A program made the translations under genes and the position numbers. Of a DNA stretch of 64,000 nucleotides, positions 11,313 through 25,300 are shown one piece after another; position 1 is the first letter of the stretch; every line of letters starts with the position of its first letter. Location of the stretch: positions 673,105,087-673,169,086 of the forward strand of contig NC_045426.1 of assembly GCF_902635505.1 (NCBI RefSeq), given 5' to 3'. Source of the stretch: Sarcophilus harrisii (Eukaryota; Chordata; Mammalia; Dasyuromorphia; Dasyuridae). The notes beneath the pieces are model-generated. The model worked only from the letters and a program-made list of their open reading frames with translations, was not told the DNA's origin and ran no database searches.

Positions 11313-12764
11313 TTCTTTATGTTTGTACTTCTCTCAGCTGCCGGGTTTTATGCAAACACGTGTGAACACACCCAGTTCTGGCTTTCTGGGGAGGGGTCGG
11401 TATGACACGGTCACCTGCCCAGCTGGGGCATGCTGGGAGTCGCCACCCCGCGTGGCAGTGCCCGCTGGCCCAGGGCCCAGGTTCACCTCCTCCTATGTAG
11501 CAGAACGGCGGCCAAAGTACTCGGCCCAACCCCCCACCTTGTAGAGCCGGTTCCTGGCCCTGAGCCCCGCAGAGCAGGAAGCAGACCGGCACCCCTGCTC
11601 CCGCCACTCCCCCTTGGGCCAGTGCCCGAGCACACTGCATACGTTAGAGCCGGACCATCTGCCCCATGAGAAATGGGGCCTCCTCAAGGGGCCAGACCAG
11701 GAGCTTCACTTGACCATAACCACCCACTTCAGCTGCCCCGAGGGTCAACCCAGGCTGACTCGGCCCTAACCGAGCTTCCCTCCCTCTGGCCTATTGTGCT
11801 AATCTCTTTAATCTCCACTCGTGGCTTCCCAATCCTTGCTGTGTAACAGGCACCCCAGTTCTGGTCATCTCCTAAGTGCTATGGTCTGGTACCCAATTAA
11901 CTTCTGGTCCCCCAGGCATTCAGGGCTCCTTGGCCCTAGCCTAGCTCCACTTTCTCATGTTCAGGACATCTCCAGAAGGCATTTCTTGCATAGCCAGCCC
12001 CTTCTCCCCAGAGGCTCCTGCGCTTCATCGCTTATCAATGGGAATTACTGTTGTACAGGGCAGACCTTCAGCTGAAGGGGAGAGGGCTGGGCGGGAAGTG
12101 TCCCGGCTCAGAGACCGCTGCCACGCTGGCTGACAGCACCTAAAAATAACTTCTGCTTAGAGGAAAATTGAGTAAGAATTGTCCTCTGGGTTCAAAAAAC
12201 CCAGGCAAAAACAGGAGGAGGGGTGTGGCTTGATGAGAGTCCATGTAAAGAAGATCTGGGAGCTTTAAGGGACTGCAAGGGCAACATGAATTGGGACCGG
12301 TACAAAAAGAACCTGTAATGGAGGCCGTATTAAGAGCGTGGCATCCAGAACCAGGGAGGTGACTGGGCCACTGCCCTCCAGGAGAGTTGTGGGTTTCCCT
12401 GGATGCCATGTTTTAGGATGGAGACCAACAAGATTCAGAAGTGAATGGTGGCCCAGGCTTAGATGGCACCATGTTGGTTCCCTTCAGTCCTGGGAGGACT
12501 GACACTTGAAGAGACTTGCTTGCCTAGATCGGCCTCAGAAGGAAGAGCCGGGAGGAGCAAGTCTGGCTCAGAAAGATAGGAATAAGCTGCCACAGAAATA
12601 TGAAGAGTTTCCATCGCTGGAGTTCTTGGGTGGAGGCTGGAGGGATTTCTCTTCTTTGAATGCTTCTGAACAGGGGAGCCCTGCGCCTACCTTCCATCCC
12701 TCCCCAAGCTTCCAGTCACCCCATCCTTGAGAAGGAAGAGGTCAAGAACATCTCTTTAAATTAT
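11313..12764. other. XAB2-CAMSAP3 convergent intergenic stretch
   Basis: About 1.45 kb separates the two polyadenylation signals of these convergent genes. I see no repeat family, RNA gene or conserved reading frame in it. Confidence 0.6.
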
Positions 12765-12770
12765 TTTATT
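12765..12770 (-). promoter_or_regulatory. CAMSAP3 polyadenylation signal
   Basis: On the minus strand AATAAA reads from 12770 to 12765, about 620 bases beyond the CAMSAP3 stop codon. The 3' untranslated region between contains a C-rich tract near 12942. Confidence 0.75.
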
Positions 12771-13389
12771 CAAGGTAGAGAGGACAGACAGGGGCAGGGG
12801 GTGGTTGAGCTGAGCCTTGAGTCCCTGAAGCTCCCAGCTTCCCCCTCCCCACAGCAGGACACGACACAGAGATGAAGAGGCTCCCTCCAGAATCTTCCAG
12901 GGAAGAAAAGGACCTGGAGAGATGGGGAGCAAGAAAACCACCCCCCCCCCCCAATATCCCCTCCCAAAAAAAAGTAGAATGCAGATCCAGGCTCCTTTGG
13001 AATCCTACCCTGGGCTCAGGCCAGAATTTATAAATTGGTTTTCCAAAGGCTTGGAGACTGGGAGCCCCCCAACACTGGGGACCAAATCTGTCCAGGCAAG
13101 AGGTGGCTGGGAGGCGGGGGAGTAGGGAACAGAGACATTGCCTCCAAGAGGCACCGGGGTAGAAGAAACATGCAGTTGGGGAGAGGATTGAGGAGAGTCC
13201 AGGGCACGAGGAGTCCAGATCTCCTTCCTGCCCAGTCTCCTAACCAGGGAGGGGAGAAGGGACCAGGCTGGAAGAGGGGGTACAAAGCACCTCCCTTCTC
13301 CCCCTCCCTCTCCGGAACCACCCTTGGGGACAGAAGGCCCCCAGCTGGCTGTGGAGCAGAGTCCAGGCCTCAGACAGGAAATGTCTGGG

Positions 13390-16300
13390 CTATTTAGGGG
13401 TGCTGGGCTTCTTTGGGGTGCTGGGCTTCTTGGTCTGCCAGAAGTGGCCCTGGATGGTGATGGCGTCCACACTCATGGACATGGTCTTGGCGGGAATCTG
13501 GGTGAAGCGTTTCCGGTCCGAGTTGTACTTGTAGATCCCCTCGACCATGGACTTGGTGATGGTGCGGGGGCCGTAGCCGGCCAGTCGGGACATCTCCTCC
13601 GTCTCCCCAGAGAAGGTGTACAGTGCTCGGAACTGGCAGCTCGAGTCCCGGAAGAGGATCAGGAAATGGTTGGCTTTGCTCTTCTCAATTTCCTGGGAGC
13701 AGATACTTGGTTAGAATGAGGGGGACGGTGGGGGAGGCGAGAGAACAGGGGCCGGATCCCCGGGAGAACTGGGACCTTGGGGGGAGGAAGGAGGTGGGGG
13801 AGAGCTGGGCTTGGAGCAGGACGGAGGGGGATTTCTACCAGGATCCCAAGGGCCCAGCCCCGGCCTCACCTCCAGGATGCGGTTCTTGTGAGATTCATTG
13901 ACCTTGCCAGCCAGGCAGCAGTGGGCCAGGGCGTTGTGGATGATGTATTTGTTGGACTTGGCACTGGGCTCCTTGTACAGCTTGGGACCTGGGGCGGGGG
14001 GAGGGCAGGAAGTCAGAGCACGAGCAGCAGCTCGGTCTCGCCTCCGTAAAGCCTAAAAGCCCTGGGAGCAGCTGGTGTAACTGCCTGACGGTATCTGACC
14101 CCTCATTCTGCAATAAATAAACTGAGCTCCATGGAAATATGTTCAAAGCACCGTGCTTGTATAACCTAGATCCGACCGGGGAGCGAAGGGGAAAAGATGT
14201 AGAATCTCAATCTTACAAAAATGGATGTCAAAAGTAAACCGAGTTCAGAGAAGGGTCCAAATCAAAATTCAAAGCCACGTATCCTGATGCTGGGGATCTG
14301 GTGGTTTTTTCCCCCTATACCGTGTGCTAGGTGTAGAGCCAGAGATGTATAACCTGCCCTCTTGACGCCCCACCTTGCCAGCATTCTTTCTCCATTTTTG
14401 TTCTAACTAGTGCCCAGTCAAGGCCTTACCCGTGTATTCTGGGACAGAGGCTGGTGATGAAGCAGTACTCCCATTTTCCCAATCCCGATCACGGTTACCC
14501 AACAGGCGACTGGGGGACATGAGGCCTGATGGAGAAGGAGCCCTGGAAGGAAAGAGATGTGACTGTCAGTGGGGAAGAAAGTCTTCCAGTTGCCTCTTAC
14601 TCCTGGGGAGTCAGTCCCTTGATTCTTAGAATCTCCGATTTAGAAGGAACCCTCAAGATCAGTTTGTCCAACTGCCCACTTTATGGATAATCCCTAACTA
14701 TCATATTTTCAATGAATCTTCATTCATCCTTTGCTTAAAGACCTTGTAATGGAAAGCCCTGGATGACTGGGAAGTTCTTAGTTAGATTAAACCTAAATTT
14801 GCCTCCCAGCAACTTCCACCCTTTACATGTAGCTTCCATATGCCTTTTCCTATAAGTTTTTTTTCCCCTCTGGGGTAAATACCCCTAGTTTTTTCAAATG
14901 ATCCAATTCACCAAACAAACATTCATTAATTGCCTAGTTCGTGCCAGACAATGGATGCCAAGAGTACGTGCACATCTCTCCATTTCTTGTAGGCCCTCCA
15001 AGTTGACATCAATGCATTAATCACTACCTTTTGCACCTGGAAATTCAACCGCTGTGAACAGTGTTAACTATACTATTATCCAGCACACTGTTTCCAATGG
15101 GTCCTCAAGAATGACATCAAATATTTTGCCGAAATCCAAGCTCAATGAGGCGATCACATTTTCCTTTCTATCAGTCTGGTCAAAGAAAATGGGCAGCCAG
15201 CCAGCCAGCGAGACTTGTTCTTGACGAGCCCAAGCTGATTCCTAGTGATCGGCGCTTCTGCTTCTAAATGCTTGTAAATCATCCCTTCAATGACATTCTA
15301 GAATTTTGCAAGTTTGCCCCAATTGTAAGGGCACACAAGACTGATACAGAGAATAACTGGTTAAAAAAGAAAAAAAAAAAAAACTCCAGTATGAGTTTAG
15401 TTTGCCCAAGGTTGACCTCAAGACTGGTATAGAGAACAACGGATTAAATAAACAAATAAATAAACTCCAGTATGATTTTTAGCTTGCCCAAGGTTGAACT
15501 CAAAACTGGTATAGGGAATAACTGATTAAATAAATACATAAACTCCAGTGTGAGTTTAGCTTGCCCAAGGTTGAACTCTTTATGTCCATAAGGATGGTAT
15601 ATTTGAGAAAGTTCTAAGCTAATCCAACCAGTGAACAGACTACCCATCTGTATGGGAAGATACACAGTCACATTTGAAGTATATATACTGACAGACAGAC
15701 ACTGACATACAAGCTTAGATTGGGTAGGTATTGGGGGGAGGAGTGTACATTTACCTGGATGTGGGCCTTTTCACCCCAAGGTTGTTGGAAGAATCGTTGG
15801 CCACAGTGGAAAGGGACAGGGTAGACTGGGAGTACACTTTGCTAAGTCGGGATCCTGGTAGGGAGAAATAGGAAGTAAGAGCTTTGGTCCTATTTTTTCT
15901 TTTGGCAACTTCCACCATCACCACCGGCTCCATCATGCTCCTCCTTACCCAAGAGACCTCGGGGACTGCGGCCCAGGGCCGAGTCATCACAGCAGCCGGA
16001 TCGAGGTCGAGGGGGCCGACGGGCACCCCCTCTTCCAGGCCCACCCCCCGTCCCTCGAGGTCGTAGTACTTTTTCCAGGTCGTCCATCAACTTGAGTTGT
16101 GCCCGTCTCTCATATTCTTGTCGTGTAAAGTCCCCTCTCCGGGATGGGCCCTCCTCTTCCAGGCTGGCCCCGGCTCCAACTCGGGCCCTCTCTTCCTGGG
16201 CCAACCTGAGGGAAAACATAAAGAGGCCCAGAGGTGGGGATAAAGAACAGACCTATCTTTGGAGTGCTTGGAAGTGACCAGTGTGTAAGTCAAATGATTT

Positions 16301-19300
16301 TAATTTGAAAAGTTTGACACAGAAATTTGTACCACGTCCCCTTTGAGGAGCAGCGTCCCCTTTGAGGAGCAGCGGCTCTAATATTAGGTAAGATTGTGGC
16401 CAAAGCACTCTTAAATCCACAAAGAGGTTTCCAGATTGGCTGTGTGGAATGGGCCAATGAGCTTCCTCCCAGGAAGGCCAAGCCCCAACTGATCTGACAG
16501 AGCCTGGGGATGATTAGAGGCCCATAAGATTAAAGCTGAAACCGGCCATACAGTAGGAAAGGACCTCAGGGCCCATTTATCTAGCTCAGGACTTCTTAAA
16601 CTTTTTTCACTCCCCATCCTTTTTCACCAGAGAAGTTTTTACGTGACCCTGAGATATAGGAATATAAAATAAGCATGCAAAGCAAAAACTTACTGATTGA
16701 TACCGAGAAATATTTGTTACTCCCAGTATATAGGTATATAAAATATGTATACAAAACAAAAGTTTATTGATAATGAATCATAATTCTGCACCCCCCCACG
16801 TTCAGTTACAAGACTCCATAAAAGGTCGTGAGCCACAGTTTAAGAAGCAGAGATCTAGGGGGTAGCTGGGTGGTGCAGTGGCTAGAGCCCCAGCCCTGAA
16901 GTCAGGAGGACCCGAGTTCAAATCTGGCCTCAGACACTTAACCCTTCTCTGTGTGACCCTGGGCAAGTCACTTAACCCCAATTGCCTCAGCAAAAAAAAC
17001 AAAAACAAAAAGAAGCGGGGATCTAGCTTATGATAGCCAATTGTAATAAAAGTTAGCAAAGCAAAAATTTACTGATGCTCAAGAAACTTTTACATGAGCC
17101 CAAGTATAGGGATATATGAAATATGTATACAAAGCAAAATTTTACTGATAATAAGTCATGATTTTAAAGTTTAATTCAGGCAAAGACATATGAGGTTGGG
17201 GACCTGGTTTTGAGAAGGGGGATTAATTGACAAAATTGAAAATAAAAAGCATATACAGACTTCACAGGGTAAGATTTTTAATTTCTTTAGAGGGAGTTGG
17301 GAGGTGGGCCTCGAGTCCCATTTTTAGCGGTGGAAAGGGGAGACAAAGGTTTTCGGGTTAAGGGTTTTGAGGTTTAGGAGAGGGAGGGAAATTTAGGTTA
17401 CCTTTTGGTTTTTCCTTGTTTTTCCAACTAATTGTTTGGGTTTGCTTGGTTGCCGTAGGGTTGGCCGGCTTTGGGCCATTCATTTCTGGTTTTTGTTCCG
17501 TAGAAATTCCAGTTTTTCATTTGCTTGACCCGGGAGAACAGGGCCCCTCCGGCCTTTTGTAGAAGAAGCCCCATTTGGCCGGGTTTCATTTTACGGTTTC
17601 CTCAGAGAGTTTTCCCCTAGGGGGGTTTCCGTTCTTTCCTTGTCCAGGTTTCCCAGGGGATTTTAAGAGGGGGGCCGGAGGGGGTGGTGGTTTTGCCAGG
17701 GGTTTCCAAGGTATTTCCCGCCCGGGTTTGGGTTTGGGGGGCCAAGAGCCAGGCAATTGATCCTTTACGAGGATAGGGGGTTTGGACGGGGACTTGGGAC
17801 GGGGAAAAATTTGCGAGGTGGGGGCGTGTTCCACATTATGGGAGGGGGCATTGAAGCAAGGGGCCAGCCCGAAGTTTGCAGGGGCGGCGGTTTGGGTTTC
17901 GGGAGCCGGGGTGGAAGAGGGAGGGAGGTTTTGGAAAGGGGGAGGTTGGGGATTGGGGGTGGGGGACGGGCGGGAAGGGGGAGGGGGGCCCGGGAGGGGG
18001 GATATCCAGGAAAGGGGGGGGCCCTGGGGGGTGTTTGGGTTTCCTAGGGACTTGTTGGTCTGGAGTTGATGTTCCCTTTAAAGAGTTTAGGGCATTTGGC
18101 TTGTTGGCCGGCCCGGTTATGGTCCCCAGTTTATTCCGGTTGCCGTTTCCCACCTCGGAGAAAGGTTACCGTTTTGGGCCTTTTTGGGAGGTTTCTCCTC
18201 AAGGTGGTTTCTCCCGGGACCAGGAGGGGGCCCTTTTCCATTGGGGCCAGAGCATTGTTCCCCATACCGCCAGTCGTTTCCCCAGTTTCGGTTGACCTTG
18301 GGGAAGGATTTGTTAGTCCGTTGTTGGAAAAGATGGTTTATGCCGTTTGAGCCTGGATGGCGCGCCTTTTCTTTTCCAGTTTGCAAGGCTTGCTTTCTTC
18401 TGAGTTTGGGGGCCTCGGGAGGGGCCTCGGGAGGGGCCCCCGGTTTCCTCCCGGCCCGCCTTGGGTTTCCCAGCTGCTTCTTCCTCCAGCAAAGGCTGGT
18501 CTCTTTCGGGGGGTGGGAGTTGCTGGGGAGCCCTCAGGCGGGACGGGCTTGGAGGCTTCTCCAGGCGGGTAGGATGAAGTCAAGGGCGGCTTGGAGGCCT
18601 TCGAGCCCCCCTCCGGGTGAGGGTAGTAAGCAGGAAGCTTTGAGGTCTCGGAGGGGTACGATGAAGACAGGGTGGGTTTGGAGGGTCCCTCGGGGGAATG
18701 GAGATAGAAGCCGCCATCAGCAGCCCCATCCGGGAGCAGGCGGGGCTCAGCACTATGGATGATCTGCAGGGCTTCTTCTATGGTGGGGAGGTCCCCAGGC
18801 TCCGGGGCTGGCTCTGGGGGAGGCTGCGACGCTGAAACCCTTGGGGGGCCCAGGCTGTCGGAACTGGCAGAGCGTAACAGCACTGGGTCCCCCATGACCA
18901 CGTCCACGTCGCTGTCCAGGCCAAAGGGAGTGCTGAAGGATACAGCCTGGGACAGGGGGCGGCTGGGGGGGCCAGACGGGGGCTAAGACTCTGGCCTTGA
19001 ACCCCTGGCCCACCCCACGGCCCCCCAGTCACTCCCTCTCCAAAGTCTGGCTCTGGCCCTTGGCCAGGGGACCTCCCCCCCACCGGGCTCGTGGAGGGTC
19101 TTGTTTCTCAGCAGGAGGCCCAGGGCCTGGCCCGGCCCTCTGAGAGCTGGGGCACCCCAGACTGACCAAGGAAAGGGTGTTAAACATTGTCTGACACCCA
19201 AAAATTCAGCGCAGCTCCAGCTGGAGCAGCCAAGGAGCCCAAAGCACAAGCACTATACTTGGGGGACTTCCCAAAAGACCCGTTATTCCTAAGATTAGTC

Positions 19301-22300
19301 TGGCCAGAGCACAGACTGCTGGGGAATGAGTCACTCCCGAGGGACCCGGCAGGCCTGCAGGAAGCCATGGCCCGCTTCACTGACCACTCTAGAGAGCAAA
19401 GGACCAAGGGGCTAACGCACCTCAGGCACTTGACCTCTGGTCCCCCAGCCCTGGCCCCAACCCCACGCTGAGGTGGGGCTCCTCCCCTCGCCCCCCAAAC
19501 CCCTTTGCTTTGACTGCTCACCTGAGCTGCCGGTTCCATGCCTTCCCAAAAGCTTCAATGTGGGTCATGGAGGGAGAGGACTGTAAGGAACCTGTGGGGA
19601 GTCAGAGGTCAGCTCCAGCCAACTCATTGGAGGGACAGTACGGGAGGAATGGGGGGCCAGAAGGCGGGAGACCCTCTCCTCCCACCCCCACCTAGCTCCT
19701 TCTCACCTGATGACCTACGGAGAGGGGACTGTGGCCCCCCTGGAGACAGAAGAGGGTGCCGGAAATTGAAAACAGGGGAGCTGCAGGTAGGAAGGAAACA
19801 CGATCAACCCACCTGCTGCCCCCGGCCCCCTGAGTCCCCAAATTCAGAGCAACAGGACCTAGGGCCTCTGTCCCAAGCCTCCAAGGAGAATCCAGTGGCC
19901 GAGGGGAAGGGGGAGAGAGCAGGAGGCAGGACAAGGAGGAGGGAGACAAATCTAGGGGACCTGGGATGGGGAGGAGACCGTACCTGGCTCCATTGCCACT
20001 CGGTGGAGTAGAGGCTTCACTGACCCCAGGAGAGGAACCTGAGGCAGAGAAGGAGGGAATAAGGGGCCCCAGCCTCAATCCCGGCCTCCCTCTAGGGAGC
20101 GTTCCCACACAGTTCACCTTCCCTATCTGGATCCCTCAGCTCCCTGACCTCTCCTCGCCCAACAACAGCAGCATTTACCTAGTACTCAAGGGCTTACAAA
20201 ATACCAACAATCCTGAGAAGTAGGGGCCATAATTCTCCCCATTTTACAGATGGAGAAACTGAGGCAAAGAGCTTCAATAACTTGCCCAGGCAGGGGTCAC
20301 ACAGCTAGGAACTATCTGGGATAGGATTTGAATTCAGGCCTTCCCGACTCCAAGTCCAATGCAGCGACATCCCAGAAGCGCTTGAGACTCGCCCCTCGCA
20401 CTAATTCACTCTCCCCTCCCAGCTCCAGCCTCACCTCGCCCATCCGGCAGCTCCTTGGGCCTCACAAAGTCTGGCTTCACCACCTCAAAGCACAGAAACA
20501 GCTCGGCTAGCAGCACGGCCACGTTAGTCTGGAGACGGAGGGGCACAAAAGGCAAGATTAGGAATGGGCCTTTGTGGCCCACCAGCCGGTCCACAACACG
20601 GCCCTCCACAACAACCCCAGCAAGCCCTCCATCAGCCCTGAGGGGAGAAACCCCCGCGGCGGGGAGCTCACTACCTCCCAAGGCAATCCAGTCCACTGAA
20701 GGGTAGCTCTGGCTCTTGCCAAGTTTTTCCATCTGAGCCTCAATGTACTCCCTACAATCTCCTCCCTTTCTTCCCAGTTCTGCCTCCCAGGGCCAACATA
20801 ACGAAACAAGTCCTTTCGAGCCTTCCCAGCGCTATCCCCGCTCCCACTCCCAGCAGCCACCTCTCCTCTAGGGCAAACAGCCCCCGTCCCATCCACGTTC
20901 TGTGACGTGGTCTCCATGCGAAGTGCCTCTTGGGACAGGGACGGGCTGAGAGGGAAAAGCCCGCTGCCAGGGGAGGGGGTCCTGATGCTGCTCCCTTTGT
21001 GGATCCCCCGGGACCCAGGCATCCCCATCCCCCTTCCCCTGGTCCCAGCTTGGCCTTCAGGGCTCCCGGGGCGGGGGGGGGGGGGGGGGTCCCAGACACC
21101 AGGGTCACCTTGAGGAGGGGCGGCACATAGAGCAAGTCCTCCAGAGCCAGGGGGCAGCCCCCCGGCAAGCGGGCAGCACAGAAGTCCTGGACTAGCTGCA
21201 GATTGTACAGACTGTCGGCCACAGACATGGTGTCCTTCAGGCACACATCTGTAGAAAGAGAGGAAGGAGCCCCTGATTACTGGGGAGAGGGCCCTGGATG
21301 GAGAGCTAACTTCCGCCCCCCTGCCAGCTCCTGCCAGAGCACCCTCGATTTGCCCACGGTTATTTCTCTCCATCTTGAGGCCACGGATGAGCCATTTTTC
21401 CTTGTCTCTCCTGCACTACGCCTGGCAGGCGGCAGGCACTTGTTTTCTTCGTGATTTCAGCCACATCTGATCCCTCCTGATCCTGTTATTTGGGGTTTTC
21501 TTGGCAGAGATTCAGGAGCATCACCATTTCTCAGCTCATTTTAGAGGGGGAAACTGAGGCAGAGTAAGTGACTTGCCCGGGATCCCACAGCCAGTAACTG
21601 GGGCCAGATTTGAACTCGAGTGTTCCTAACTCCATGCCCAACGCTCCGCCCGCTGTGTGCTCTAGCTGCCCCAAGGAGGTGCCTAATAAATCCTTATTGC
21701 TTGGTTAGGTGGGGGCATTGATGCCAGGAGCTGGAGAGTCCTCCCTGGACCCCCTCCCAATCCTGAGTCCAAGGTTAGGGATCCCTGCCCACTTACCCTC
21801 AAGCCTCAGCAGCTGGGGGCAGTAGCAGTGGATGATGGCAGCTAGGGCGGCTCCGCTAGCCAAGTCCTGGAGACCCGACACCACAGGGAAACAGGGGGCC
21901 CTGCGGGCCACGGCCCGGTCCTTTCGGTACCGGATCTGTGGGGCAAAAGCCAGAGGTCAGAGGTCAGCAGTCACGGAGCCACTAGAGGTGGAGAGCATGC
22001 AGCCGGTGCAGGGAGGCCAAGTGCGTGAGTCCTTGAGGCTACAGGGGGAGGGAGCAACATGCAGCAGAGAGGGACATCGAGTGGCCCCTGGAGCGAGAAG
22101 GAGCAAGCGCGGAGCAGGAGGGGTCCTCAAGCTCTGGACAGCTGGCGGGAGCCGGCCCAGCCCGGCCTGGTGGGGCACGACAGCAGTGACAGGGGGAGCA
22201 GAAAGCAGGGAGGACGGAGGTTTGGAGATACGTTACCACAGGGGGTTTGCTCCCTGACTCCTTCAAACAGAAGGCAACGGCGTGCTGAGGGGGCGGAGAG

Positions 22301-25300
22301 GAGGGGGCGTCAGCGCGGGGGCCGCAGCGGGACACAGGCTCCAGGCCGGGGGGAGACCCTGACCTCACCCTGACTGCAGAGGGCTCCCCTCCCCCAGCCA
22401 GTCCCACCCCCGGGACATCCCTAAGGCTCAGACCACCACAGTCACACCTTGGAGGGAGCCCTACTCCTAGTCTGCCTCGGGGCTTTCTGGCGCCTCTCCC
22501 CCTCTTCTCTGGGGTTCCCTCAGCGCCGGCTCCGACCTCAGAGACAGGTAAGAGGCTTGTCCCCAGTCAGCCCTGAGCCGTTCGTAAGGTCGGGCCTCAG
22601 TGAGACCTGCTGACCCCCCAGCTCTGGCACCTTGGGGTGGCCCGGAGGGAGCCCAGGAGAAGCAGGCAGGGCAGCGAGAGCATGCAGCAGGACACCTCCC
22701 CGGGGGCCCTCAGGACTGCGGAGGCCAACGTGAGCAGAGGATCTGAGACCCCCAACTTCTTTCTGGGGATGAACGCCCAGCTCTCCCTGCCCGGCCCACC
22801 CAGAGCATGTCCCCCCTCCCCTTCCCCAGGGCCGCAGATCCTCTGCTCACAGATCAGGGTGGAGGGACAGAGTGGAGCTGGGGGCCAGGAGCACCCACTT
22901 ACGGGAACGAGCTTCCAGTACCAGCGGGTGGGACACTGAGGTGCAGAGGGCAGAGAGAGGAAGAGGAGGCGGCAGTGCGGGGGGCAGAGACAGAGAGATA
23001 CAGAGAAAGTCACACCCAGCTCGGCCCGGCCCAGCCCTCACCCCGAGGAGGAGGCACAGGGACAGCCTGGCCCCGGGAGGCGGGGGACAGGTCCCCGGGG
23101 CCCACCCCACCTGCCAGGTCTCACCGAGGGCTGGGCAGCGCTGTCTGCTGGGGGCACAGGGGTTCTCTGGGCCGCCTCCCGCTCGGTCAGCTCCTGCAGT
23201 CGCCGCATGGTCTGGGAGGGGCAAGAAGGGTCACTGAGCGGCCTTTTAAGGGGCCCGGAGGATCGATCTCCTTTCTGGCTGGGGTCACCCCAATCATTCC
23301 AGCAGTCCCCCTGACCCAGCTCCCACGGCCTCAGCTGCCTACCGAGTCCACCCAGAGAAGGAGCTTGTGCTCCCAGCTGCCCGGAGCCGCAGGGACGGGC
23401 AGGGAGGCGGTCCACTCTGTGGCAAAGGCCGTCATAAGGGCATCAATCACAGCCAAGTGGGCGCCCTACAGAAAAAAAGCCATGGGGCATCAGGAAGGGC
23501 GGCCGTTGCCCCCCTCCCAGCAGCCCATAGGAGACGGCAGGAGAGCACTCAGAGCCTCACCATGAGAATGGGCTGATGCCGCAGGTCAGCCTCCCGCACG
23601 GGCCGATCGGGCAGGGTCGGGGTCAGACCCCGCCGGGCCAGCAGTGTTAACAGGGCGGCGGGACCGGGCGGAGCCTCCAGCTTGGGCAGCGCCAGCCGCC
23701 AGGCCCGGCAATACAGCTCGGCCGAGAGAAGCAGCCGCGTCACCGGAGGCTTCACGTGCTCCTGGGCGTACTGGTCGGTGTAGAAAGGCTCCCATAGCTC
23801 CGAAGGCACATGCTCTGCGGGAGGAGACACAATCGGTGATCATGGCCCTGACCCAGAGCCGGCCCCTCCTACACATGGGGCTCCTCTGAGGCTCCCAGAA
23901 CTTCCTGAGGGAGGGAGCCAGAGGGGAGTCTTCCCAGGAAGGGGACTGGAGCTTCAGGGCCTGCCGGTTAAGTCTAGGTGTGGCCGGAGCATTCAGGGCA
24001 GGGAGCAAGGACAGGTTTCCCCACACCGACGGAGGGCTCACTCCTTTGGTATCTGGGCCAAACCTAAGTCAGGCTGCTGAAGCTGCCCTGGGCTGGGAAG
24101 GGGGAAGTGGGCTGTGGCCTTGCACGGAGCAGGAGAACTCAGGAAGAACAAAAGGTAGAGCCTGAGGTTAAGGGGCTGTTGCAATCACTAATAACCTGGC
24201 AAAAGTGGATGAGATCCGGATTCAAGAGGGGTTGGGGGTGGGGAGGAGAGAAAGACCTGACACTAAAGCTCTGCTCCATCAGAGCTTCTTCAGCTTTGAG
24301 CCCGACCCCTCATGGGATGTCATAAGTGAATGCGGGGCCTATGCATTGAAAATAAAAAGCTTTAAAAGAGGAAAAAAAAGGAAATGCAGGCATTATGAAA
24401 TTATGTTTGATCTGGATATTTATTTTATAATCTATATACACAGGGTCACATGAAAATTTCTCAGGTGAAAAGGAGAACACAGGACTAGCCTAGGGAAACC
24501 AGTTGCCTTCCTGGGCCTCAATTTACCTCCCTATTATGAGAATCCAATGAGATCCCAGCTCCCTACTGTTCCTCATACACTGTTTCAGAGTCTGAATTTT
24601 AATCCATCTTACCCACTGGACTCGGGATTAGGAGAACCTGGATTTAAATCTCCCCTCAGATACTCACTAACTGGATAACCCTGAGTAAGTCACTTACCTG
24701 TGTCTACCTCAATTTCCTCATCTGTAAAATTAATGATAGCACCTATCTCCCAGAGCTGTTGTGAGGATCAAATATAAATGTGAGGATACAAATTATACTC
24801 GCCCACTATTGTTCCTATTAATATTATTCCTGGCAAGAGAAAAAACCCAAACTCTCCAAAGCTTTATTTATACAACCTCCAATCATCTTACTCTTCCCGG
24901 ATTAGCTGCTTCATTTATTCTTGCTGTCTGTCCTTATGGAAGGGAATCCCAGCTTCAACAGTTGTTCACTGATAAAACCTGGATACTGGGGAGTGTTAGA
25001 TTTCAATTTGGGTGATCTGGGTTCAAATCCAGCCTGACACTTCTAAAGTATCAGTTTCTTCTGTAAAAACAGGGGTAGAAATAACCTTCCTCACAAAGAA
25101 GTTCCCTTGCCTTCACTTCATCTCTGTTTGCCTCATTTGCCTCATCTATAAAATAGAGCCTCAAAAAGTTATTGTGAAGGATATGGAAGGAATGGGAAGT
25201 CCGATAAAAATTCAAATTATCATTCATAGGGTAAACGTTGATTGTGCGCATGCAGGGGACCTCACTCAGAGCTGAGGAAGACACAGGGGTTTGGATAAGA

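Noticed and set aside
16859-17009. tRNA gene
   Set aside because: The tRNA-like head belongs to a SINE with an A-rich tail and target duplications. The same holds for the copies at 26825 and 61990.
17250-18500. A processed pseudogene or a new proline/glycine-rich protein
   Set aside because: Order, spacing and intact flanking exons fit the CAMSAP3 exon itself with sequence errors.
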